From: Vibrio furnissii CIP 102972
Lineage (GTDB): Bacteria; Pseudomonadota; Gammaproteobacteria; Enterobacterales; Vibrionaceae
Direction: 5' to 3'
Assembly: GCF_000176175.1 (NCBI RefSeq)
Contig: NZ_ACZP01000017.1
Coordinates: 38,802-102,801, forward strand
Length of the DNA: 64,000 nt
Each line of letters opens with the position of its first letter. Position 1 is the first letter of the stretch. The position numbers were made by a program, and so were the translations under genes. Positions 1-7,311 of this stretch are shown piece by piece. The notes beneath the pieces were generated by a model that was not told where the DNA came from, did no database searches, and saw only the letters and a program-made list of their open reading frames with translations.

Positions 1-877
1 TGGCTTGGTAAGCATCGACTTTGATGTAGCCTTGCGCATTGGTTTCCACACCCGTCGTCGAGAGGTTAATCGCATCGGTCGCTGGGTGACGGCCAATGGC
101 CCAAATCAGGGTGTCGACATTGCAGCTTTCGCCGTTTTCTAGATGCAGGGTCAGGCTGCCATCGGCTTCCTTGACCACTTCTTTTGGCACGCTGTGCGTG
201 TGCAGTTGCGGGCCTTCTGCCGCCATCACTTCCACCAAGGTGTCGATGATCATCGGGTCAAAGCTGCGCAGGGGCGACTCTTTACGGCAGAACAGGTGCG
301 TTTCGGTGCCCAGAGCGTTGAGTACGCCCGCGATTTCTACCGCGATGTAACCCGCGCCGACGACCGCAACTCGTTTGGGTTGTGCGCTCAGTTCAAAGAA
401 ACCGTTGGAGTCGATACCGAATTCAGCACCCGGAATATTCGGAATGGTTGGGCGGCCACCGACGGCGATCAGAATGTGATCGGCGGTGTAGTGCTCCCCA
501 TTGACTTCCACGGTGTTCGCATCGACGAACTTGGCAAAACCGCGAATCACTTCGACTTTGTTGTTGCCCAGCACGCGATCGTAAGACTGGTGAATACGAC
601 CGATGTACGCCTGACGGCTTTCCACCAGTTTGGCCCAGTCGAAGTGTTTCACGTCCACATCAAAACCGTAATCTGCCGCGTACAGGTTCATCGCTTCTGC
701 GACCTGAGCGCCGTGCCACATCACTTTCTTCGGCACACAGCCGACGTTCACACAGGTCCCGCCAAGATCTTTGGCTTCAATCAGGGCGACTTTGGCGCCG
801 TACATGGCTGCACGGTTGGCTGAGGCGATACCGCCGCTGCCGCCACCGATACAGATATAGTCAAAATGTGTTGCCAT
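1..877 (-). CDS. gor: Glutathione reductase, C-terminal part outside the window
   Basis: Flavoprotein disulfide oxidoreductase that reduces glutathione disulfide with NADPH in the cytoplasm. The ATG lies at 875-877 and the frame stays open to base 1, so about 292 of the usual ~450 residues are present. The N-terminus reads MATHFDYICIGGGSGGIASA, an FAD-binding GxGxxG fold, followed by the redox-active motif GGTCVNVGCVPKK typical of glutathione reductases. A second GAGYIAVE motif is the NADPH-binding fold. The dimerisation domain with the catalytic His lies beyond the window. rlmJ lies just upstream on the same strand, as in other gammaproteobacteria. Identity is near certain; only completeness is unknown. 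Confidence 0.95.
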   Translation of the reverse strand, partial: MATHFDYICIGGGSGGIASANRAAMYGAKVALIEAKDLGGTCVNVGCVPKKVMWHGAQVAEAMNLYAADYGFDVDVKHFDWAKLVESRQAYIGRIHQSYDRVLGNNKVEVIRGFAKFVDANTVEVNGEHYTADHILIAVGGRPTIPNIPGAEFGIDSNGFFELSAQPKRVAVVGAGYIAVEIAGVLNALGTETHLFCRKESPLRSFDPMIIDTLVEVMAAEGPQLHTHSVPKEVVKEADGSLTLHLENGESCNVDTLIWAIGRHPATDAINLSTTGVETNAQGYIKVDAYQA

Positions 878-1021
878 TACTTTCTCCAATTTGGGCTCAT
901 CGCGAACAGGTTCGCATTCAGCCTCTGTTATGCATATATCCAACGACCTAATCTAGGTTAGTTGGGGGTGGATTGCCAAATTGCAATCCCAGTCGCTGAG
1001 TCTTGTTGAGCGGTCGCGACC

Positions 1022-1861
1022 TTATTCAGGCACAATCCAGTCCACTTTATAGTGACCGGTGGCCGGCGCAATTGCTTCTTTCAGGAACGGCAGAATGCTT
1101 TGCATCTGGCTTTCCAGTTTCCACGGCGGGTTGATGACAATCATGCCCGAGGCGGTCATGCCGCGCTCGTTGGTGTCGGGGGACACGCCGAGTTCAATTT
1201 GTAAGATTTTGCGAATGCCGAGGCCTTGCAAACCTTCAATCATGTCCTCGATGTCGCAGCGGTTCACCACCGGATACCAGATGGCGTAAATGCCGGTCGC
1301 CCAACGCTTGTAGCTTTGCGCGATCGCCTGCACCACATCGCGATACTCTTTGGCGAGCTCATACGGCGGGTCAATCAGCACCAGACCACGGCGCTCTTTC
1401 GGCGGCAGGCTGGCTTTCAGGCGGGCAAATCCGTCTTCTTTGAAAATTGCCACTTGGCGATCGCGGTGAAACTCCTGCTCCAGCAGCGGGTAATCGCTCG
1501 GATGCAGCTCCGTCAGCACCATGCGGTCATGGCTGCGCAGATGCGCGCGTGCCACACGCGGTGAACCCGGGTAGTAACGCAGCTCGCCATCGTCGTTGAG
1601 CGCTTTAATCGCCTCGAGATAGCTGTGAATATCTTCCGGGACTTCGGTTTGTTGCCACAGGCGGGCGATACCTTGTTTGTATTCACCGGTTTTTTCTGAC
1701 CATTCGTGGGTCAGATCGTAGCGGCCGACACCCGAGTGCGTGTCGTGGTAGACAAAGGGTTTGTCTTTCTGCTGCAGGGCAGACAGGATCAAGCTCTGTA
1801 CGATGTGTTTCACCACATCCGCGTGGTTTCCGGCATGGAAACTGTGTCGGTAACTTAACAA
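1022..1861 (-). CDS. rlmJ: 23S rRNA (adenine-2030-N6)-methyltransferase RlmJ
   Basis: SAM-dependent methylase that modifies A2030 of 23S rRNA. The protein begins (M)LSYRHSFHAGNHADVVKH, the conserved start of the family, and contains the N6-adenine methylase motif DPPYE in LVLIDPPYELAKEY. The family start corresponds to a TTG codon at 1859-1861, with GAGAGAG a few bases upstream. An in-frame GTG at 1876 would add five residues but leaves the ribosome site inside the gene, so TTG is preferred. That gives 279 residues, against about 280 in E. coli. prlC is divergent and gor follows on the same strand, so co-transcription with gor is possible. Confidence 0.93.
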   Translation of the reverse strand: MLSYRHSFHAGNHADVVKHIVQSLILSALQQKDKPFVYHDTHSGVGRYDLTHEWSEKTGEYKQGIARLWQQTEVPEDIHSYLEAIKALNDDGELRYYPGSPRVARAHLRSHDRMVLTELHPSDYPLLEQEFHRDRQVAIFKEDGFARLKASLPPKERRGLVLIDPPYELAKEYRDVVQAIAQSYKRWATGIYAIWYPVVNRCDIEDMIEGLQGLGIRKILQIELGVSPDTNERGMTASGMIVINPPWKLESQMQSILPFLKEAIAPATGHYKVDWIVPE

Positions 1862-2123
1862 ATTGCGCTCTCTCACCCAAAGCCGGGTGCTGGTCAGTTC
1901 AAAAAACAGTTCGCCTGATTATACGCCAGTATTGAAAATTGCTGAACCTGACTATATCTATTAACGTAATAGCCAAAGTCTTCTTTGCTGGCGCACAGGT
2001 GTATTGATAACGTACGCTTAGCAAATCATCGAATGAATGAAGGCGCTTCGTCGCGCCCGTCTCCATGACTTCAGGTACCGTGATGGTTCGTCACGGACTC
2101 TCTTTTATGAAAAGGAACGTTAT

Positions 2124-4166
2124 ATGTCTAATCCACTTCTGACCTTTACGGATTTGCCACCGTTTTCTGCGATTAAGCCAGAGCACGTCAAACCAGCGGT
2201 TGAGAAGGCGATTGAAGATTGCCGCGCGCGCATTGATGCGGTGCTGGCAGGCAACGCCGAGCCAAGCTGGGAGAGCGTGATTGCGCCGATTGAAGAAGTG
2301 GATGATCGCTTAAGCCGTATCTGGTCGCCGGTCAGCCACATGAACTCCGTGATGAACAGCGATGAGCTGCGCGATGCCTACGAAAGCTGCCTGCCGATTT
2401 TGTCGGAATACAGCACCTGGGTTGGCCAGCACAAAGGGCTGTTTGACGCCTACAAAGCGATCAAGGCCAGTAAAGCATTCGCCACCTTGAGCCGCGCGCA
2501 GCAGAAAACCATCACCGACGGTCTGCGTGATTTTGAGTTGTCGGGCATCGGTTTGCCAGCGGCTGAGCAAAAACGCTATGGCGAAATCAGCAAACGCATG
2601 TCGGAGCTGGGCTCGAAATTCTCCAACAACGTGCTTGATGCCACCATGGGCTGGACCAAGCAAGTCACGGACGTGAACGAACTGTCAGGCATGCCGGAAT
2701 CGGCGTTGGCGGCGGCGCAAGCGGCGGCAGAAGCCAAAGGGCTGGAAGGCTACTTGCTGACACTCGATATTCCGTCGTACCTGCCGGTGATGACCTACTG
2801 CGACAACCAAGCGCTGCGTCAGGAACTGTATGAAGCGTATGTGACCCGCGCCTCCGAGCGCGGGCCGAATGCCGGAAAATGGGACAACAGCGAAATCATT
2901 GCTGAGCAGTTGAAACTGCGTCACGAAATCTCGCGCATGCTTGGGTTTAACACTTACAGTGAAAAATCACTGGCGACCAAAATGGCCGAGTCGCCAGAGC
3001 AGGTGCTGAGCTTTTTGAATGATCTGGCCACCAAAGCCAAGCCGCAGGGCGAGCGCGAAGTGGAAGCGCTGCGCCAGTTCGCCGAGCAAGAGTTTGGCGT
3101 CACAACGCTTAACCTGTGGGACATCGCGTACTACAGCGAAAAACAAAAGCAGCATCTGTTTGAAATTTCCGACGAAGAGCTGCGCCCTTACTTCCCAGAA
3201 CACAAAGTGGTGAGCGGCCTGTTTGAAGTGCTCCATCGCGTGTTTGGGATGGACGTGAAAGAGCGTCAGGGCGTGGATACTTGGCACGAATCGGTGCGTT
3301 TTTTCGATATTTTCGACAGCGAAGGCGCGCTGCGTGGCAGCTTCTACCTCGATTTGTACGCCCGTGAACACAAACGTGGCGGCGCGTGGATGGATGAGTG
3401 CCGCGTGCGCCGCATTAACGTAGACGGTGCGCTGCAAACGCCGGTCGCCTACTTGACCTGTAACTTCAACCGTCCGGTGGGCAACAAACCCGCGCTGTTT
3501 ACCCATGATGAAGTGGTCACGCTGTTCCATGAAACTGGCCACGGTATTCACCACATGTTGACGCAAGTTGAGGTGGGTTCGGTGTCTGGTATCAACGGTG
3601 TGCCGTGGGATGCGGTCGAGCTACCAAGTCAGTTCCTAGAAAACTGGTGCTGGGAAGAAGAGGCGCTGGCATTTATCTCCGGTCACTACGAAACCGGTGA
3701 ACCATTGCCGAAAGCGATGCTGGAAAAAATGCTGGCTGCGAAGAACTTCCAGTCTGCGATGTTTATTCTGCGCCAGTTGGAATTCGGTTTGTTCGATTTC
3801 ACTCTGCACACCACGTACGATCCGGAAGCTGGCCCGAAAGTGCTGGAAACGCTCGCCGACGTGAAGAAGAAAGTGGCGGTGCTGCCAAGTTTGGAATGGA
3901 ACCGTTTCTCGCACAGTTTCAGCCATATTTTTGCTGGTGGCTACAGCGCGGGTTACTACAGCTACTTGTGGGCTGAAGTGTTGTCGGCTGATGCGTTTTC
4001 TCGATTCGAAGAAGAGGGGATTTTCAACCGCGAAACGGGTTTGAGCTTCCTCAATCACATTCTTGAAATGGGCGGCAGCGAAGAGCCGATGGAGCTGTTC
4101 AAACGCTTCCGTGGTCGTGAACCGCAAATTGATGCGCTGCTGCGCCACGCAGGCATTGCGGCCTAA
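2124..4166 (+). CDS. prlC: Oligopeptidase A (M3 metallopeptidase)
   Basis: Cytoplasmic zinc oligopeptidase that degrades short peptides, including cleaved signal peptides. The zinc motif HETGH in TLFHETGHGIHHML sits near residue 469, the position expected in this family, and the ligand Glu follows about 25 residues later. The start at MSNPLLTF follows AAGGAACG, giving 680 residues, the same length as the E. coli enzyme. An in-frame ATG 87 bases upstream exists but lacks family support. A strong terminator follows at 4256. The gene is divergent from rlmJ; the ~260 bp between them should hold both promoters. Confidence 0.96.
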   Translation: MSNPLLTFTDLPPFSAIKPEHVKPAVEKAIEDCRARIDAVLAGNAEPSWESVIAPIEEVDDRLSRIWSPVSHMNSVMNSDELRDAYESCLPILSEYSTWVGQHKGLFDAYKAIKASKAFATLSRAQQKTITDGLRDFELSGIGLPAAEQKRYGEISKRMSELGSKFSNNVLDATMGWTKQVTDVNELSGMPESALAAAQAAAEAKGLEGYLLTLDIPSYLPVMTYCDNQALRQELYEAYVTRASERGPNAGKWDNSEIIAEQLKLRHEISRMLGFNTYSEKSLATKMAESPEQVLSFLNDLATKAKPQGEREVEALRQFAEQEFGVTTLNLWDIAYYSEKQKQHLFEISDEELRPYFPEHKVVSGLFEVLHRVFGMDVKERQGVDTWHESVRFFDIFDSEGALRGSFYLDLYAREHKRGGAWMDECRVRRINVDGALQTPVAYLTCNFNRPVGNKPALFTHDEVVTLFHETGHGIHHMLTQVEVGSVSGINGVPWDAVELPSQFLENWCWEEEALAFISGHYETGEPLPKAMLEKMLAAKNFQSAMFILRQLEFGLFDFTLHTTYDPEAGPKVLETLADVKKKVAVLPSLEWNRFSHSFSHIFAGGYSAGYYSYLWAEVLSADAFSRFEEEGIFNRETGLSFLNHILEMGGSEEPMELFKRFRGREPQIDALLRHAGIAA

Positions 4167-4202
4167 GCGACTGCATTCGCGCGCTTCATTCAATTCGGTT
4201 GG

Positions 4203-4246
4203 TTAACCCATTCGTGCGCTTAACCAATTTGTGTGCTTAACCAAAG
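4203..4246. repeat. 17-bp tandem repeat, about 2.5 copies
   Basis: Two adjacent imperfect 17-bp units, TTAACCCATTCGTGCGC at 4203-4219 and TTAACCAATTTGTGTGC at 4220-4236, are followed by a partial third unit, TTAACCAAAG. They lie between the prlC stop and its terminator. No coding potential is seen, and the function is unknown. Confidence 0.7.
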
Positions 4247-4255
4247 TATGACAAT

Positions 4256-4287
4256 AACCCCGCTCCATGGAGCGGGGTTATTTGTTA
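4256..4287 (+). terminator. Rho-independent terminator of prlC
   Basis: A perfect palindrome of 12+12 bases centred on CCATGG, with an AACCCCGCTCC arm, is followed by TATTTGTTAT. The position 90 bases after the prlC stop fits a terminator for that gene. Confidence 0.8.
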
Positions 4288-4331
4288 TGGTAAAGCCCAT
4301 GACGGATGACGTCGTTCACAGGAGATCGATC

Positions 4332-4571
4332 ATGAAGGGAATTCAAAGCGTGCGATGGGGTCAAGTGCTCTCGATGAGTGCGTTGCTGGCGTTACTGACA
4401 TTGACGGCGGGCTGCGCTGAGATGAGACAAGCAGGCACCGACGTCGGTCACGCCACCCGCGACGCAGCGACCGCCATTGGTCATGCCACGCGCGACACCA
4501 CCAAAGCGATTGGGCATGCGACGCGTGATGCGGTTAACTCGGTAAAAGACGATCTCAATGCTGCAGAATAA
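4332..4571 (+). CDS. Small lipoprotein with three 11-residue GHATRD repeats
   Basis: I do not recognise a named family. The 79-residue product has a short basic N-terminus, a hydrophobic stretch and a lipobox LTAGC with Cys28, so it should be an envelope lipoprotein. From residue 39 the unit GHATRDxxxAI is repeated three times (33-bp DNA units at 4446, 4479 and 4512), followed by VKDDLNAAE. Hendecad repeats of this kind usually form amphipathic helices. The ATG at 4332 follows AGGAGAT; an upstream in-frame start at 4233 would run through the prlC terminator and was rejected. Its 3' end overlaps the convergent DoxX gene by 17 bp. It is distantly reminiscent of entericidin-size lipoproteins, but that is only a size comparison. 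Confidence 0.75.
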   Translation: MKGIQSVRWGQVLSMSALLALLTLTAGCAEMRQAGTDVGHATRDAATAIGHATRDTTKAIGHATRDAVNSVKDDLNAAE

Positions 4572-5013
4572 CGCGCTGCCACTTGCGGCTCAGCCAGTGA
4601 TCCAGCGACAGACGACCCGGCCCCCACACGACCACCATCAATAACATGAATCCCCACAGCTGGTGGTCGGTAAATCCTTGTTCCCATAACAGCGGATACG
4701 ACACCACTGCCATCGCATTGACCGCAAACAGCGCCAGTGCGCTGAACCGTCCGAAAAGCCCCGGCATCAACAACAGCGGCAGCGCCAGTTCGGCGCCGGT
4801 TGCCAGATACGCGGCGAGCTGCCACGGTAGCAGCGGCACCTGATATTCCAGTTCAAACAAGTACAGCGTGCTGTCCCAGTTGGCGATTTTACTCACCCCA
4901 GATTGCCAGAACACCCAGCCGGCCCAGATGCGGCACAGCAGTAAAAGCAGACTGGCGAAGTCGCGTTGCAGCCAGTGGCACAGGGCATGATAACGGTGCA
5001 TGAAGTCAGCCAT
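4555..5013 (-). CDS. DoxX-family membrane protein, BufD-like
   Basis: 152-residue integral membrane protein with four predicted hydrophobic segments (about residues 19-37, 62-80, 83-105 and 115-132) and the DoxX-type start LCRIWAGWVFWQSGVSKIANW. It begins 14 bases after the stop of the DUF2063 gene, so it is the last gene of the four-gene bufferin-like operon. DoxX proteins accompany DUF692/DUF2063/DUF2282 genes in many proteobacteria; the one in Caulobacter has been called BufD. Its molecular role is not established; redox or copper-linked membrane activity is inference. Confidence 0.85.
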   Translation of the reverse strand: MADFMHRYHALCHWLQRDFASLLLLLCRIWAGWVFWQSGVSKIANWDSTLYLFELEYQVPLLPWQLAAYLATGAELALPLLLMPGLFGRFSALALFAVNAMAVVSYPLLWEQGFTDHQLWGFMLLMVVVWGPGRLSLDHWLSRKWQRVILQH

Positions 5014-5027
5014 GTCGGGCTCCTTAG

Positions 5028-5795
5028 TTAATCGTGAGTATTGGGGGCGGCTACACGAAAGCCAGCGACAATCTCCATCGCCATGATGGCGGGCAACGCT
5101 GCCAGTGCATCCGGATGAATCTGCCCCAGTGGCGCGCGCTGATGCATCGCCAGCAGCAGTTGATACGTCGGCTCATCCAGCGCTTGCGTCCACGGCTCGC
5201 CCTCGGCCGTGCAGGTGATGATCCCCGACTGAAGCGCATTGATAGTGAGCTGGCTAAAGTCGTCATCCCGCATCGCACGCTGCAAATCAAACAGCGCAAA
5301 CGGTGCGCAAAATGGTGTGGCCCACGGCACCAACTCAAACACCAGCTGTGGCTGCTGTTCCGGCGTGACCTGACTCAGCGTGCTGAGTGGCTGACAGTCA
5401 TTGCGCGGTGCCTGTGCGTATTGTTGCTGCACGTGATCCAGCGCCCATTCAAACCGCGCTAGTGCTGCGGCATACGGCGCGGCCTGCATCACGGGCTGCG
5501 CGCGTTCAATCACCGCCGCAAACCCTGCGCCATAGTGGCTGACATCACCGCGGGTCAGCGGATGCGACAACACGTATTCGCGCGCCAGCGCGGCAAAACA
5601 CTCGTCGCCCAGCACCGCCAGCAGCATCGGATAGGTGGCTTCGAGCACTTCGCTTAGGCTGATCACGCGGTTGTTGCGATAAATCTGCAGCCGCTCATCG
5701 GCGCTCAAGCCGTCCGCGATAATCGCGCACGCGTCGCCGCCCGCCTGATAGTTGAGGCCGCGGGCAAACTGCGCCTGCAATTGCGCCAGCGTCAT
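5028..5795 (-). CDS. DUF2063 RiPP partner protein, BufC/HvfC-like
   Basis: 255-residue protein with the N-terminal DUF2063 signature (MTLAQLQAQFARGL, then LQIYRNNRVISLSEVLEATYP and the DVSHYG motif). Members partner MNIO enzymes, probably by presenting the precursor peptide. The ATG overlaps the stop of the DUF692 gene by four bases (ATGA), implying translational coupling. The older label 'putative DNA-binding domain' for this family is not supported by the context here. Function is taken from characterised bufferin/HvfABC-type pathways; the family assignment is firm. Confidence 0.88.
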   Translation of the reverse strand: MTLAQLQAQFARGLNYQAGGDACAIIADGLSADERLQIYRNNRVISLSEVLEATYPMLLAVLGDECFAALAREYVLSHPLTRGDVSHYGAGFAAVIERAQPVMQAAPYAAALARFEWALDHVQQQYAQAPRNDCQPLSTLSQVTPEQQPQLVFELVPWATPFCAPFALFDLQRAMRDDDFSQLTINALQSGIITCTAEGEPWTQALDEPTYQLLLAMHQRAPLGQIHPDALAALPAIMAMEIVAGFRVAAPNTHD

Positions 5796-6655
5796 GAGGC
5801 GCTCCTGATGCCGCGTTCGGCATCAATCGCATGCAGGCGTGCGGCCGCTTGGTGCGCTTCGCCCAGCAGGACTTCAGGCGCTGGAATCTCCAGATCCCAC
5901 TCAATCAGGGTGCGGCGCGTGCCGTGCTGACGGCACCAGCGTTCAAACAGTTGCCACACCGCGTCGCTGACCGGGCGGCTGTGCGTATCAATCCAGATGT
6001 CGCCTTGCGGCAGCGTTTTGACTGCGTAACCCGCGAGATGAATTTCGGCCACGGCACTGGCGGGAATGGCATCCAGATACGTCTGGCTGTCAAAGCCATG
6101 GTTAAACGCCGACACATGCACGTTGTTGAGATCGAGCAGCAAACGGCAATCGGTGCGCTGCTGCACCGCGCGCAAAAATTCCCACTCCGGAATGGTGGAG
6201 TGGGAAAAACGCAGGTAGCTGGACGGGTTCTCAATCAGCAGCGGACGACCCAGTGCGTGTTGTACCTGATCGACATTGCGGCAGAACACCGCCAGCGCCT
6301 CTTCGGTGTAGGGCAGTGGTAGCAGGTCGTTAAAATAGTGGCCGCCGTTTTCGCTCCAGCTGAGGTGATCGGAAATCAGGATGGGGTCGATGTCATCGAC
6401 TAACGTTTTGAGCTGCGCCAGATGTTGCGTATTGACCGCCGCCACCGAACCGAGTGATAAGCCGATGCCGTGGCAACTGATGTCGTAGCGCTCACGCAGG
6501 CGGCGCAAATCGCGCCTGGCCGGGGCGTGCGGTTGAAAATAGTTTTCGCTGTGAATTTCCAGCCAGTTCAACGGGGTCGGTTGGCTGAGAAAATGGCTCA
6601 TGTGAGGGCTGCGTAACCCCACGCCGACCAGAGGGTGAGAGTGCGTTGAGTGCAT
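5792..6655 (-). CDS. DUF692 multinuclear iron oxidative enzyme (MNIO), BufB/HvfB-like
   Basis: TIM-barrel enzyme of the MNIO family, which oxidises cysteines of ribosomally made precursor peptides. The usual metal-ligand patterns are visible in order: LNWLEIHSENYF, ISDHLSW, DLNNVHVSAFNHG, EIHLAG, DTHSRPVSD and TLIEWD. The start is the second ATG of ATGGCCATG: AAGGA lies about seven bases before it but only one base before the first, giving 287 residues (MHSTHSHPLVGVGLRS). Upstream in-frame codons to 6715 would invade the gap after the precursor gene. It is followed by the DUF2063 gene with a 4-bp overlap. The family call is strong; the exact modification of the peptide is inferred. Confidence 0.92.
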   Translation of the reverse strand: MHSTHSHPLVGVGLRSPHMSHFLSQPTPLNWLEIHSENYFQPHAPARRDLRRLRERYDISCHGIGLSLGSVAAVNTQHLAQLKTLVDDIDPILISDHLSWSENGGHYFNDLLPLPYTEEALAVFCRNVDQVQHALGRPLLIENPSSYLRFSHSTIPEWEFLRAVQQRTDCRLLLDLNNVHVSAFNHGFDSQTYLDAIPASAVAEIHLAGYAVKTLPQGDIWIDTHSRPVSDAVWQLFERWCRQHGTRRTLIEWDLEIPAPEVLLGEAHQAAARLHAIDAERGIRSAS

Positions 6656-6733
6656 GGCCATGTCCTTATCGCGGGGTCTGGGAGAGAAATCGAGTGCGCC
6701 GCCAGCGCCGCGCACTCAAGTCGTCGTGTGCGG

Positions 6734-6994
6734 TTACTTCGCCATGGTGCTGCCGCCAGCCAGTTTGTCGCACAGCCCTTTGGGGACCACGACAAATGCA
6801 TCTTTCTGATGATCCATTTTTGACGTGCCGGCGCAGGAGCTGGATTTGGTCGCGCAGTCATTTTTGCCTGCTTTCGCCACGCCGTAGCATTTTTCTTTCT
6901 CTGCCGCGGCAGCTGGCGCTGCGGTTAATAGAGTGCCCCCCATGGCTAGGAGGCCAGTGATTGCTGCGGTGACGGCTAGGTTTGATTGTTTCAT
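6734..6994 (-). CDS. DUF2282 bufferin-type precursor peptide, BufA1-like
   Basis: 86-residue secreted peptide. A signal peptide occupies about residues 1-31 (hydrophobic core, then APAAAA). The mature part has four Cys at 36, 47, 54 and 75 in the DUF2282 pattern: EKCYGVAKAGKNDC, SSSC and VVVPKGLC. In bufferins, some of these Cys are oxidised by the MNIO partner, and the product binds copper in the periplasm. The ATG follows GAGGAA with normal spacing. It is the first gene of the operon; 78 bp separate it from the MNIO gene, which could allow separate mRNA levels for peptide and enzymes. No CueR-like operator was recognised upstream. Confidence 0.9.
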   Translation of the reverse strand: MKQSNLAVTAAITGLLAMGGTLLTAAPAAAAEKEKCYGVAKAGKNDCATKSSSCAGTSKMDHQKDAFVVVPKGLCDKLAGGSTMAK

Positions 6995-7246
6995 CTTTAT
7001 TTCCTCGAGACGGTTCCTTGGTCGTTAGCGTCGCAGGCCGTTGTTGTGGCTTGCTTACCCAAAAAAGAGAGGCAGGCGCGCGGAAAACTTTCACCACGCA
7101 AATAGGAAAAATCGAGATATTGATAAAATAAATAACTAAAGCGATGATTTATCGAGTGATTTAATGTGTGATTTTTTTTGAGATTTTTTGCACGCCGCAA
7201 CCGTTTGGGGCAAAGCGCAGGGAAATTCAAGGCAAATTTCGCTCGC

Positions 7247-7275
7247 TTGGGTCTCGCTGCGTTTAGGGGTATAAT
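7247..7275 (+). promoter_or_regulatory. uvrD promoter, and contents of the gap 6995-7311
   Basis: A perfect -10 TATAAT at 7270-7275 lies 17 bases from a -35-like TTGGGT at 7247-7252, placing the start near 7282. In the 317-bp gap between the bufferin precursor and uvrD, the left part must hold the minus-strand promoter of the bufferin operon. I see no clear metal-sensor operator there, only AT-rich sequence around 7100-7190. Confidence 0.7.
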
Positions 7276-7285
7276 CGTTCAAATT

Positions 7286-7301
7286 ATGTATAAATAACCA
7301 G
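7286..7301 (+). promoter_or_regulatory. LexA (SOS) box-like operator of uvrD
   Basis: ATGTATAAATAACCAG matches the E. coli uvrD SOS box CTGTATATATACCCAG at 13 of 16 positions, keeping the CCAG end and the TGTATA core. It sits just after the predicted start point, where bound LexA would block transcription. The left CTG is ATG, so binding may be weak. Confidence 0.6.
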
Positions 7302-7311
7302 TAGCTAAGCC

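Noticed and set aside
143..823. 226-residue plus-strand reading frame at the window start
   Set aside because: It is antisense to the glutathione reductase gene, whose protein motifs are unmistakable on the minus strand.
941..964. Hairpin CAAC-GA-CCTA...TAGG-TTA-GTTG between rlmJ and gor
   Set aside because: Short, interrupted stem without a T tract; too weak to call a terminator or operator.
4233..4331. Upstream extension of the small lipoprotein
   Set aside because: The extension reads through the prlC terminator and would bury the lipoprotein signal 33 residues in.
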